Positions 1 through 9,692 of a stretch of DNA of 64,000 nt are shown here, one piece after another (the stretch's first letter is position 1; every line of letters begins with the position of its first letter). The notes below the pieces were generated by a model that was not told the DNA's origin, did not search any database, and saw nothing but the letters and a program-made list of their open reading frames with translations. Source of the stretch: Petrolisthes cinctipes. Its lineage: Eukaryota > Arthropoda > Malacostraca > Decapoda > Porcellanidae. The stretch covers positions 3,534,001 through 3,598,000 of the forward strand of contig JAWQEG010000283.1 of NCBI GenBank assembly GCA_033782935.1. Direction: 5' to 3'. The position numbers and the translations under genes were made by a program.

Positions 1-1018
1 GAAGGTATCCGTCTCCCGAAGGAGGGGGAGACGGGGACGGAGGTGCGGAGGTAACCAACTCCTCAGCTACGTCCCCCGACGGAGACTCGAGCCCCGGGGA
101 AACGGGAGGCACGAAAAGGACTCCCACATCCCCGGGAGGACTCGCGCCCTCGATGGGAGCAGCAGCGGGAGGCGGGGGAACAGGAGCGGGTTCCGTAGCG
201 ACAGCCGGAGGCTGCGCGACGGAAGCCCCAGGAAAAGCGTGAGGAATAAGGGCGTGGAAGATCTTAACTATCTTCCTCGACGAGGGGCTGTCCCCCCCCC
301 GCTTACCCTTGCGGGATTTGCGGGCGGGCGAAGGAGAGCTCCCCGACGACGAAGAAGAGGAAGAGGAGGACGACGAAGAAGAGGAGGAAGGAGAACGGCG
401 ACGAGCACGGGACTTCCTGGAGTGGCGGGACCTCTTAGCTGAACGCTTGCGTCCTCTAGAGAGGCCTGAGGAGCCAGCTCTAGCAGGAGGCGAAGCTGGG
501 GGTTCCCTGCTGGGCCCTTGTACCGGTGAGGTAGTCGGGAGAACCAGCGCGACAGACTCGCTCGTTTCCCGGGGGGCTAAGCCCCGAGAAGGAGTCGTAG
601 TACCGTCTAGGGAAGGAGGCTCAATCTCTCGGGCCTCAGGAGGTTCTAGCCCCTGAGACTCCGAGAGACAGGAAGAAGGGTAACGGGTCCTGAATAAACC
701 CAGGTCCGCTCCCAAAATCGGGTCCACCCACGCCAAAGAAGAACCGTCTCGTTTGTGGGCCATTCTCCTAGCCCTCGTCCACGCCATACGAAGAGAAGCA
801 AGGGCAGGGAGCTTGGAGCGGGCAGAAGGGGAGGTAACCCGACACAACTCAGCCCAGGGGCGGCACACACCACACGCCAAAGGGTCGTAACCCAAGGGAG
901 TGAAGCAGGGTGCGTGAGGTGAACAGTGCAGGTGTCCGTCAGGCGAGACCCGCACGGTACATCCTGAGGCAGCACAAAGGGCACGAGTAGGCTGAGGGAG
1001 AAAAGAATACACAAACAT
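1..1018 (-). CDS. Retroelement gag/ORF1-like protein, 3' end outside window
   Basis: Read on the minus strand from the ATG at 1018-1016, this frame stays open for 339 codons and leaves the window at base 1, so it has no stop here. Residues 15-52 carry a Cys/His cluster (C15, C20, H29, H31, C32, H35, C38, C49, C52) that looks metal-binding. After about residue 60 the chain becomes Ser/Pro/Arg rich, with RS-like runs and a long serine tract (near + strand 350-390), then a Pro/Ala-rich part. Decapod retroelement ORF1 proteins, DIRS-type among them, often have this Cys cluster plus an RS tail; that link is from memory and is an inference. The region is much richer in GC than its surroundings. A pyrimidine stretch ending CAG lies just inside the ATG (about 992-1005), so an acceptor site there cannot be excluded. 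Confidence 0.5.
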   Translation of the reverse strand, partial: MFVYSFLPQPTRALCAASGCTVRVSPDGHLHCSPHAPCFTPLGYDPLACGVCRPWAELCRVTSPSARSKLPALASLRMAWTRARRMAHKRDGSSLAWVDPILGADLGLFRTRYPSSCLSESQGLEPPEAREIEPPSLDGTTTPSRGLAPRETSESVALVLPTTSPVQGPSREPPASPPARAGSSGLSRGRKRSAKRSRHSRKSRARRRSPSSSSSSSSSSSSSSSGSSPSPARKSRKGKRGGDSPSSRKIVKIFHALIPHAFPGASVAQPPAVATEPAPVPPPPAAAPIEGASPPGDVGVLFVPPVSPGLESPSGDVAEELVTSAPPSPSPPPSGDGYL

Positions 1019-1600
1019 GGGTTAACACGAGCAAACACTGGAACACAGAAGACACGAAACCCATCCTCCCCGAAGGAAAGAAGCGCGGGACACGCCCGCT
1101 GTACCTGGGGACCAGGACACGCTCCCCCACACTCGCGCAGCCGCCCAGGGAAAAACCCCGTAAAACCAAAACAGTCCGCCACATGGAGCGGGTAAATAAG
1201 GGCCCCCCGGACAGAATGAACCAGAAGGAGGGGTAGGAGGGGACTCGATAGCCTGAGAAGAAACACTCCAGGCTGAAAATAATGGAAAAACCCCAAAAAT
1301 AAAAAAAAAAAACCCCGCCCGGGAGAGGAAGAGAAGTGGCAGGAGGAACAGTGAAAGGGGGGACAGACGGAGAAAAACTCCGAAAACAGGGGCTGAAAAG
1401 CCCCCTTCGCTTAAGGAAAAGAACTAAGTCCTAACAAAGAAAAAAACCCCAAAAACACCTAAAACCCTCCTAGAAAACACACATGATACATCTGCAAAGC
1501 AGGCTAGCCACTAGAACACAAAAGAAAAAATTAGCAGGAACACGCGACACAATACCATAGCGTAGCAGCGAGGACCGTAGATGTTGATTGAGACGTGTTC
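1019..1600. other. GC-rich flank of the gag-like ORF, no gene seen
   Basis: This is probably the 5' untranslated part of the minus-strand retroelement. It has A-rich and C-rich runs (for example 1296-1312 and 1440-1470) and no frame with recognisable protein similarity. The 216-codon minus frame at 646-1296 is a shadow of the gag-like frame. Confidence 0.4.
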
Positions 1601-1930
1601 CGCGACAGAGTGGGCGAGCGGTATTCAGCGGAGGAGGGGCTTAATACCTCATCTCACCACCACCAGGTGGCTCCACTATCAGTACAGCGCCAGATTTGAA
1701 TTTTATTTACTTCTGATGAACGTCATGGAATTGACCCTTCCAACCCAGATTATGCCTATACGGGGCCTGGGCTTGTGAAGGGGCCTATTCTATAGCAAAT
1801 CAGCTGTGCTGGTTTCACTATACCAATAATGACCTACTCTGTCTGTCTGTGTCATTCTCTGAAGAAGACCCTGTGAGGTCGAAACGTAAGAATAAAGCCT
1901 TCCTCATGCCACCGTGTTTATCCTCCACCA
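1601..1930 (+). mobile_element. Possible 3' tail of a Penelope-like element
   Basis: A non-coding stretch of about 330 bp ends with a hammerhead-like core (1859-1884), an AATAAA at 1890-1895 and then a long AT dinucleotide tract from 1959. A motif of this shape near the end of the element is known for Penelope-like retroelements. No reverse transcriptase is present, so this is at best a truncated copy. Confidence 0.3.
1859..1886 (+). ncRNA. Hammerhead-ribozyme-like core
   Basis: CTGAAGA (1859-1865) is followed by a 4-bp stem GACC/GGTC (1867-1870 with 1877-1880) closing a CTGTGA loop, then GAAAC (1881-1885). This matches the CUGANGA - stem II - GAAA order of the hammerhead core. One extra A (1866) separates the core from stem II, and I cannot see a convincing stem III or NUH cleavage site, so activity is doubtful. 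Confidence 0.35.
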
Positions 1931-1956
1931 ACCTAACCATTTGTCTTGGTACTCAT

Positions 1957-2058
<102 letters not shown>

Positions 2059-2117
2059 CAGCTGCACCATATAAAAATAAATAAAGGTAATGTGTATGGA
2101 TATTTGTTGTCAATCAG

Positions 2118-2497
2118 AGAGTGAAGCAACAGTGAAGACCCCAACACACTGTAACGTGATGACTATACCACACCTAAAGGGCTACAGGGAACCACTACAC
2201 CACAACCACCACTACCACAACAACAACAATAACACGATGATGATGATGATGATGAAGGAGGTGGTGCTGGAGGCGGAGATCGTCCTCACACCTCCACCAA
2301 GCACTGACTATAACAGGGTGAGGCTGGAGATGGGAACACTCGACATGAATACTTCTGTGGGATGGATAGACTTCACACACTCTTCATCTGGTGGTGATGA
2401 GTATCTGTGGATCACTTGTCCCCAGGATTATGTTGGTCGTGTGTTGACTCCCTGGAATATCACACCATTACACAACACCATCAGTATCATACTCAAG
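2118..2497 (+). CDS. Exon 1 of module 1 (start uncertain)
   Basis: The acceptor CAATCAG ending at 2117 would give a phase-1 start, matching the module logic. The donor is AAG|gtaagc at 2497/2498 in phase 0. A CAA/ATG trinucleotide run at about 2218-2254 codes for five Asn and six Met. The best conserved part is VGWIDFTH near 2355-2380 and the EYLWITC strand near 2400-2420. Confidence 0.55.
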
Positions 2498-2502
2498 GTA
2501 AG

Positions 2503-2540
<38 letters not shown>

Positions 2541-2793
2541 GTATCACAGCGTTGGTGAATCTGGAGTAACTAATTCCTCCAAAGTTTTTCAAGCAACAGG
2601 ACTCCAATATATTTGTTAATGTGGTTCTGTTTCATGTCATACTTTGGAAGAATCAAGACACTCTAATGTACCAACACTGGATTAACCCCTTAAGCTTACA
2701 TAACCAACATAACATATCACATAACGAACATAATTTTGCCTTTATAATCTATTATATATACTTGTCAATATATTTAATTCAACATTTTTGTAT

Positions 2794-2856
<63 letters not shown>

Positions 2857-2998
2857 TAAAACTATATGATTTACATGTACTAACACAAGTTTATATTTCT
2901 TTATGGAAACTTAATACTATTCCATCTCATTATAGAATAGTGTGTGTGTGTGTGTGTGTGACAAATTGGTGGATAAAGGAATAACATAATATGTGTGT

Positions 2999-3031
<33 letters not shown>

Positions 3032-3177
3032 ACAAATTGGTTAATGATGGAATAATATATCTGTGTGTGTATGTGTGTGTGTGTGTGTGACAAATTGGTG
3101 GATGAATGAATAATATATCTGTGTGTGTGTGTGTCTGTGTGTGTGTGTGACAAATTGGTGGATGAAGGTATAATGTA

Positions 3178-3221
<44 letters not shown>

Positions 3222-3678
3222 AGATTACAAAATGGTGGACGAAAGTATAATGTGTGTGTGTGTGTGTGTGTGTGTTACAGGTTACAAAATGGTGGACGAA
3301 GGTATAATGTGTGTGAGTGTGTGTGTGTGTTACAGATTACAAAATGGTGGATGAAGGTATAATGTGCGTGTGTGTGTGAAAAATTGGTGGATTTAGGAAA
3401 AATATATCTGTGTGTGTATGTGTGTGCATGAAACTAATGGTGTTGATGGTGTTACAGATTACAGAGTGGAGGATACAGCTATATCAAGAGCAGGAAGAGA
3501 ATCAACAAAGTCTTGTAGCTGACCAACAGTGTCCCCGAGGTGTACAACACTTCCCTTACAACAAGCTGTGGGTGGATTGTTTGGACGGTAATAACTGTGG
3601 TCAAGTGTTATCACCTCCCACCATAACAGGTCAGTAACACCAATATACAACTATTCATAAATCTATCTCTTTACACAC

Positions 3679-3737
<59 letters not shown>

Positions 3738-3762
3738 GAAAAATAAGGTGGAAAATGAAGGC

Positions 3763-3801
<39 letters not shown>

Positions 3802-4038
3802 GGGTTAAAAAAAGATAAATTATTAAAGTAAGTGTAGTTTAAAAATAATTGTTTTATCATAGTAGCCCATATAAATATTGTTTGTTAATCGTTTTCTATA
3901 ACAAAGTTACCAGAGAAAACGAAAGAAGCACTAACTATTGTTTTATTTTTTGTTATTGCTATCTGTCCCTCCTTTCTTTATATTTCATTTGTTCTTGCTA
4001 TCCTACCTCTCTATCACCATTCACTAATTCCTACAAGG

Positions 4039-4075
<37 letters not shown>

Positions 4076-5388
4076 CTATAACTGTATTGATAAGGAAGGG
4101 TAGAGAAGGAGGTTATGAAGGTGAACAGAACACTATTCTTTCTTTGCCTCACCTTCAGAGTACACCAAACTATCGTCGTTGTCGTCGTCAAAGACAATAA
4201 ATTTGATGGAAGGGAAGGAGCAGGAGACCAGACTTACCTTCAAGGACCTAGCAAACCATCACTGGAGTATCAGGTTGTGGTACGCTAGTGAACGTTATTT
4301 TGGTGCCTGGGTAAGAATGTCTCACACTCCAGACAACACCATGGGTCAACACGTGTGGCTGGAGGTGAGGTGCGCTGGGGACATTCCTGACTACACCGAT
4401 GTTCGGCTGTACAATGACATACCTTCAAACACATCACCTCCACGATACTACTTGGTTCAGGTCAGTTGTGTACAGTTCACTTAATTAATATGTCATGTCT
4501 CTCTCTATCTCTCTCTCATTATTATCATTATTAACTATATCCCTCTCATTATTATTAATATTATTATTATTGTCTTCTTCTTCTTCTTTGTCTTCTTCTT
4601 CTTCATCTTCTTCTTTGTCTTTTTCTTCTTCTTCATCTTCTTCTTTGTCTTCTTCTTCTTCTTTGTTTTCTTCTGTCTTCTTCTGTCTTCTTCTTCTTCA
4701 TTTTCTTCTTCTTCTTCATCTTCTTCTTCTTCATCTTCTTCTTCTTTGTCTTCTTCTTTGTCTTTGTCTTCTTCTTCTTCTTCTTTGTCTTCTTGTTCTT
4801 TTTCTTCTTTGTGTTCTTTTTCTTCTTTGTCTTCTTCTTGTCCTTTGTCTTCTTGGTCTTCCTCTTCTTCTTTGTCTTCTTCTTTGTCTTCTTCTTCTTT
4901 GTCTTCTTATTTGTCTTCTTCTTTGTCTTCTTCTTCTTCTTTGGCTTTTCTTCTTTATTTCTTCTTTGTCTTCTTCTTCTTCTTCTTTTTCTTCTTCTTC
5001 TTTTCTCCTTCTTCTTTGTTTTCTTCTTCTTTGGCTTTTCTTCTTTATTTTATTCTTCTTCTTTGTCTTCTTCTTTGTCTTCTTCTTTTTTCTGCTTCTT
5101 TGTCTTCTTGTTTTTTTTCTTTTTTGTCTTCTTCGTTTTCTTTTTCTTCTTTTTCTTCTTCTTCTGTGTCTACTTCTTTGACTTCTTTGTCTTCTTCTTT
5201 GTCTTCTTCTTCTTTGTCTTCTTTGTTTTTCTTCTTCTTCTTTGTCTTCTTCTTCTTTGGCTTTTCTTCTTTATTTTCTTCTTCTTTGTCTTCTTCTTCT
5301 TCTTTGTCTTTTTCTTTTTCTTTGTCTTCTTCTTCTTCTTCTTATTATTATTATTATTATTATTATTATCATTATTATTATTAATATT

Positions 5389-5430
<42 letters not shown>

Positions 5431-5595
5431 TGATAATAATAACAATAGAAACAATAGAAATAATAGAAATAATAATACTGTAATATAATAATAATAATAA
5501 TAATAATAGTAGTAGTAGTATTAATAATGATGTTAATAATATTGATAGTAATATTAATGATAATAATAATAAGAGAGAGAGAGTATATATTAATA

Positions 5596-5644
<49 letters not shown>

Positions 5645-5805
5645 GGGGTCTGTTTTGTTGCCCCGTGTGGAGGAATCAGTAAGTCAATTCAACCCACTCA
5701 TTACATACACACAGACAAAAGAAAATGAGAATATTGTGAATCCAACAGGAAATGTGTATGTGTGTGTGTATGTGTGTGTACACCACTGAATTCTGTGTTG
5801 GATTA

Positions 5806-5836
<31 letters not shown>

Positions 5837-5923
5837 ACACCACTGAGTTTTGTGTTGGATGATATTTCCGTGTATGTGTGTTTGTCTGTGTGTGTACACT
5901 GCTGAGTTCTGTGTTGGATTATG

Positions 5924-5974
<51 letters not shown>

Positions 5975-6520
5975 TGTATTTCACTGAATACAGTTATATT
6001 AATACACGCATATACATTATGTACATTAGGTCTGTACACATATACACATTATGTACATTAGACTAGGCCTGTACACATATACACATTATGTACAGTTTCA
6101 GCACATAGTCCTTGAACAGACTTCCCTTTACACCCTGGTCAAGGACTATATGCCACAACTGTACTGTACATTATACTAGGTGTGTTTATGAATGTGTAAT
6201 TATCATAATGTAATATTACAGGTGGGAATAGACTGGATAAGGGTGACTGAGACCACACCAGGACACAACCAGACTATGCAACAACACAACTGTAGTTTGC
6301 CACTGCCTCACCACCCCAACCTTACCTTTACAATTAATTGTGATTCTACTAATGAGTGTGGTACAGTGAGTCAACCCTGTCCCATTGGTGAGTGTAACCA
6401 AACTTATCTTATACACATATAACATACAACCTGACCTATCAACACACACACACAGGGGAAACTCAATGGTTTACATACACACACAGGGGGAAACACCAAC
6501 CAACAAAATAACTCAGTGGC

Positions 6521-6570
<50 letters not shown>

Positions 6571-6655
6571 AAAGAGTATTTATAGTGTTAAGAAATAATA
6601 CCTTGTTCACAGTTTAAGTAAATATAATTATAATGATAAGAAAATGAGATAGTTA

Positions 6656-6716
<61 letters not shown>

Positions 6717-7086
6717 AATACTCAACATGTGTGCTAATATTTCAGACATTATGCAGGATACTACGGACATTGAGAAAGACATTACAGAAATCGAAAAAGA
6801 AATGTCTGACCTTGTACCCAACAGCACTGACTCTGAACAAGATACAAACTCAACACAGGAGATAACGATGTGTGACCAGGTGTGGAAAGCAGAAATCCTG
6901 AATGTGGCATTGTATGTACCGAGGCTGGAAGTAGTGACCTTGTTCTTGGCCACGGTGATATCTGTAATTATATACTTGTCTTGGATTAAGTTTGTGAACA
7001 TTAACATTATGCTGTCCCTTGCTCCAATGTGTCGTAGGCTGGCTCTCCTTCTTTTTGGACGAGTAAAAGTACCAGACAACCAGTAA
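2118..7086 (+). CDS. Type I membrane protein with two tandem ectodomain modules (5' end missing)
   Basis: The model is 2118-2497, 3458-3629, 4159-4460, 6222-6387 and 6746-7086. All four introns have GT/AG ends and the frames join without a stop, giving about 452 residues. Exons 1+2 and exons 3+4 look like two copies of one module. Both contain W-[IV]-x-[FM]-[ST]-H followed by a W/Cys strand, both have a phase-0 intron before the WRI/WIR strand, and both end in a Cys pair and a phase-1 intron. About eight N-x-S/T sites lie before the TM segment. Residues about 341-402 hold an acidic heptad-like stretch (DIEKDITEIEKEM), 403-420 is one hydrophobic helix, and a basic tail of about 33 residues ends in VPDNQ. 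No signal peptide is visible, so at least one upstream exon is missing or lies outside the window. I do not recognise the family. A cell-surface receptor or adhesion role is an inference from topology only. Confidence 0.65.
2498..3457. repeat. Intron 1: fold-back repeat copy, CT tracts and GT-rich minisatellite
   Basis: The intron starts with (CT)n at 2503-2538, carries one copy of the palindromic dispersed repeat at about 2560-2670 and a second (CT)n at 2799-2852. From 2938 to about 3400 there is an array of irregular units of about 50-65 bp made of (GT)n plus ACAAATTGGTGGATGAAGGT and TATAATATATCT-like blocks. Confidence 0.85.
3458..3629 (+). CDS. Exon 2 of module 1
   Basis: The acceptor is gttacag|ATT and the donor is ACAG|gtcagt. 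It enters in phase 0 and leaves in phase 1. It begins ITEWRIQLYQ and contains a DCLDGNNCG Cys pair near the end. Confidence 0.7.
3630..4158. repeat. Intron 2: (GA)n and (CT)n tracts
   Basis: (GA)n runs lie at about 3685-3735 and 3766-3795, and (CT)n at about 4040-4072. The rest is AT-rich with no other feature seen. Confidence 0.85.
4159..4460 (+). CDS. Exon 3, first half of module 2
   Basis: The acceptor is ccttcag|AG and the donor is TTCAG|gtcagt. It enters in phase 1 and leaves in phase 0. It codes for FKDLANHHWSIRLWY, then GAWVRMSH and WLEVRC, which line up with exon 1. Confidence 0.72.
4567..5345. repeat. CTT/TTTG polypyrimidine tract of about 780 bp in intron 3
   Basis: The + strand is almost purely C and T with occasional G (TCTTCTTCTTTG variants). 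All three frames are open on + as Ser/Leu/Phe runs, which is an artefact of composition and not coding. Confidence 0.95.
5341..5640. repeat. (ATT/AAT)n followed by (GA)n in intron 3
   Basis: Imperfect ATT, AAT and TAG triplet runs occupy about 5341-5575, with (GA)n at about 5598-5640. Confidence 0.9.
5740..5975. repeat. (GT)n-based minisatellite in intron 3
   Basis: Three or four irregular units alternate (GT)n with ACACCACTGAGTTCTGTGTT and GGATTATGTTTCTG-like blocks. It ends in a pure GT tract at about 5930-5972. Confidence 0.85.
6222..6387 (+). CDS. Exon 4, second half of module 2
   Basis: The acceptor is attacag|GTG and the donor is CATTG|gtgagt. It enters in phase 0 and leaves in phase 1. 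It begins VGIDWIRVTE, has three N-glycosylation sequons and ends with a Cys-x5-Cys pattern like exon 2. Confidence 0.72.
6388..6745. repeat. Intron 4: (AC)n and (CT)n
   Basis: (AC)n lies at about 6524-6569 and (CT)n at 6658-6715, immediately before the exon 5 acceptor region. Confidence 0.9.
6746..7086 (+). CDS. Exon 5, stalk, transmembrane helix and cytoplasmic tail
   Basis: The acceptor is tttcag|AC and the stop is TAA at 7084-7086. It encodes the acidic stalk, a single Cys (ITMCDQ), the hydrophobic helix VVTLFLATVISVIIYLSW and a basic tail with a second short hydrophobic patch. Confidence 0.72.
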
Positions 7087-7190
7087 CAAGGAAACACACA
7101 CACCAACAGACACAAGTACCAGACAACCAGTAACAAGGAAACACACACACCAACAGACACAAGTACCAGACAACCAGTAACAATGAAGCA
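7068..7190 (+). repeat. 47-bp tandem repeat spanning the stop codon of the TM gene
   Basis: Copies start at 7068, 7115 and 7162 with AGTACCAGACAACCAGTAAC. The first copy contains the last codons (VPDNQ) and the TAA. The other copies are in the 3' untranslated region. Confidence 0.95.
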
Positions 7191-7410
7191 TACAACACAT
7201 AATGAACATTGTTTACAGAGAATGAGTCTTGATAAACAGGTATAAACTATTCTATGTTAATCTCAATAATTATCTAATGCCATGTATTCAGTAATAATAT
7301 CTAATACCATCTTTTCACTAAAAATTTCAATGTTTTATTATATGACAATATAAACTGCATATTATATTAATTTGATATGTTTTTATATATGACCTGCTGT
7401 TATATTGTTG

Positions 7411-7662
7411 TACTCCACTATAAGGAGTTATATTATATCTATATACTCCACTATAAGGAGTTATATTATATCTATGTACTCCACTATAAGGAGTTATAAC
7501 ATGATGTCAACAACTTATATTATATCTATGTACTCCACTATAAGGAGTTATAACATGATGTCAACAACTTATATTATATCTATGTACTCCACTATAAGGA
7601 GTTATAACATGATGTCAACAACTTATATTATATCTATGTACTCCACTATAAGGAGTTATAAC
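7411..7662 (+). repeat. Tandem array with 33-bp then 54-bp units
   Basis: TACTCCACTATAAGGAGTTA recurs at 7411, 7444, 7477, 7531, 7585 and 7639. The first two intervals are 33 bp and the next three are 54 bp because of an added AACATGATGTCAACAACTTA-type segment. Each unit has an ACTCC...GGAGT inverted pair. Confidence 0.95.
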
Positions 7663-7914
7663 GTGTGTGTGTGTGTGTGTATTTTCGTTTCTTGTGAGTG
7701 GGATAGAGAAAGAGAGAGAGAGAGTTGGTGTGTTTTTGTCTCTTGTATGAGAGAGAGAGGGAGCAAGAGAAAATGCGTGTGTGTGTGTGTGTGTTCTAAA
7801 TCTAGAATAAAATGACTGAGTGATTCTCACACTGTGTAGTTGGACTGACACACACACACACACACAGACAGACCTTTACTGCTTTTTGTACTGGTATTTA
7901 CTTTGAATATAACC

Positions 7915-8050
7915 TGTATTTTAATGAGATAGTAGCCTATACTTTGGGTACATTGGAATGTCTTGATTCACCCAAAGTATGTCAGGAAATAATACCAGAT
8001 GAGTAAAATTAATTGTGGCCTGATGTTGCTGGCAATAGTTTGTTGGAATT
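7915..8050 (-). repeat. Copy of the palindromic dispersed repeat
   Basis: In reverse complement it reads CAACATCAGGCC ... CCTGACATACTTTGGGTG ... ATTCCAATGTACCC, matching the copies at about 2560, 20350 and 30910. Confidence 0.6.
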
Positions 8051-8384
8051 ATTTGCTTTGATTGTAACCTGTGATTTAATAAACTCAGAAAGTTTGCATT
8101 TTATTGCAGATCAGTGTTTTATTATCAATCCTCCTTTATTTATTAAAGTATTTTTTATCTGTGTTGGACAGTGAGGGTGACGTGATTCATACATACATAG
8201 AAGGAATAAAGAACTGATGATAAACAACATTACTCTATAAACAAAGAAAAGAAAAACACACACACAGACACAGACACACAGGAGAATAGACATTTGGAGA
8301 ATATGTATGTTCAGACTTGCTGATATAAAACGTGGGTATTATTATGGTTATGATTATGAAACGTGGGTATTGACCAAGATGATG

Positions 8385-8592
8385 AACACACACACACACA
8401 CAGGTTCTCTCTCTCTATTACACACACACACACACACACACACACGTTCTCTCTCTCTTATATACACACACACACACGTTCTCTCTCTTATACACACACA
8501 CACACACGTTCTATCTCTCTTACACACACACACACACACACACGTTCTCTCTCTCTTATACACACACACACACACATTCTCTCTCTCTCTCA
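8385..8592. repeat. Compound (AC)n / GTTCTCTCTCTC array
   Basis: About six irregular units alternate (AC)n with GTTCTCTCTCTCTTATA blocks. The array abuts the 3' end of the Gypsy element on the minus strand, which therefore lacks its 3' LTR. Confidence 0.9.
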
Positions 8593-8594
8593 GG

Positions 8595-9692
8595 TGGCGA
8601 GGCAGGTTCGTGTGACATTAGGTAGGCAGGTTTCACTCTGTCGATTGACATGGTGTTCGACTTACCATGGTAGTTGATGGTGATGGTCTTCCTTTGGCGT
8701 CTAATGATGGGGAAAGGACCAGAGTAGGGTTGTTGCAGCGGCTTCTTGACTGAGTCAACCCGGACAAAGACATGGGTACAGGTCTGGAGGTCCTGGCTGA
8801 TGAAGGTCTTGGATGGTTGCTGACGAGGTGGTGAGGGCTGCAAGGAACTCATGTGGGAGGTGAGGGTGGCAGCAAAGTCCTGGACGTCAGTGTTGTTGTG
8901 AGGAGTGGTGGAGGCGAGGAGTTCACCAGGCAGTCGTAGGGTGAAGCCGTAGAGTAGTTCTACAGAGGAACACCCGAGGTCGACCTTCAGGGCAGTGTGG
9001 ATACCTAGTAGAACAAGACGGAGAGAAGAGAGCCATTCACCGCTGTGTTGTACCGTTGCTGATAGCGAGGTTTTGAGTTGTCTGTGGAACCTCTCCACTA
9101 GACCATTTGATTGTGGGTGGTAGCTGGTGGTGCGGAGTCTCTTGATGCCAAGGAGGGTCATCAACTTGTTCCAGAGGGAGGACTCGAACTGGCTGCCCCT
9201 GTCAGATGTGATGGCGAGAGGGACACCATAGCAGGAGATCCAGGTGGAGATGAAGGCTTTGGCCACAGTGGTGGTATTGATGTCGGTGAGAGGTGACACT
9301 TCTGGCCATCTGGTGAAGCGGTCCACACAGGTGAGGAGGTATCTGCAATTTTCAGAGGGAGGAAGGGGACCTACCAGGTCGATGTGAACGTGGTCAAAGC
9401 TGGCAGAGGGGGGTAAGAAGGTTGCTGGAGGCGACTTGGTATGTTTGTTGATTTTGCTGGCTTAGCACTGTTGGCAGGAGCGGGTCCACTCTCTTACATC
9501 CTTGTTGATTCCAGTCCATACAAATCTTGAGGTTAGGAGCTGTTGAGAAGCACGAATACCTAGGTGGGAGAGACTGTGGAATTGTGAGAAGGGGAAGAAT
9601 CTGTGATTCCTAGGAACATAAGGGCGGATAGAACCAGTGGAAGAGTCTGCGAAGAGAGAAACATTAGTGCCGGGGTAGTCAACCTTTTTCAT
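8595..9692 (-). pseudogene. Gypsy-1 integrase, with nonsense codon
   Basis: The H2C2 zinc-binding part ends WTRSCQQC and is followed at once by TAA (9462-9464). The same frame then continues with the catalytic core: HVHIDLVGP carries the first Asp, TSDRGSQFESS the second Asp, and YHPQSNGLVERFHRQLK the Glu. The C-terminal part (GPFPIIRRQRKTITI, then SIDRVKPAYL) resembles the usual GPY/F-type tail. Only the single nonsense codon breaks the frame, so this is the least decayed part of the element. The last residues run into the (AC)n microsatellite and are not element sequence. Confidence 0.85.

Noticed and set aside
646..1296. 216-codon minus ORF in the GC-rich start
   Set aside because: It overlaps the gag-like frame in another phase, has hydrophobic Leu/Pro-rich composition without a domain, and reads as a shadow.
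4495..5488. Several ORFs of 200 or more codons made of Ser, Leu, Phe
   Set aside because: They are forced open by the CTT/TTTG polypyrimidine tract; all frames are open there.
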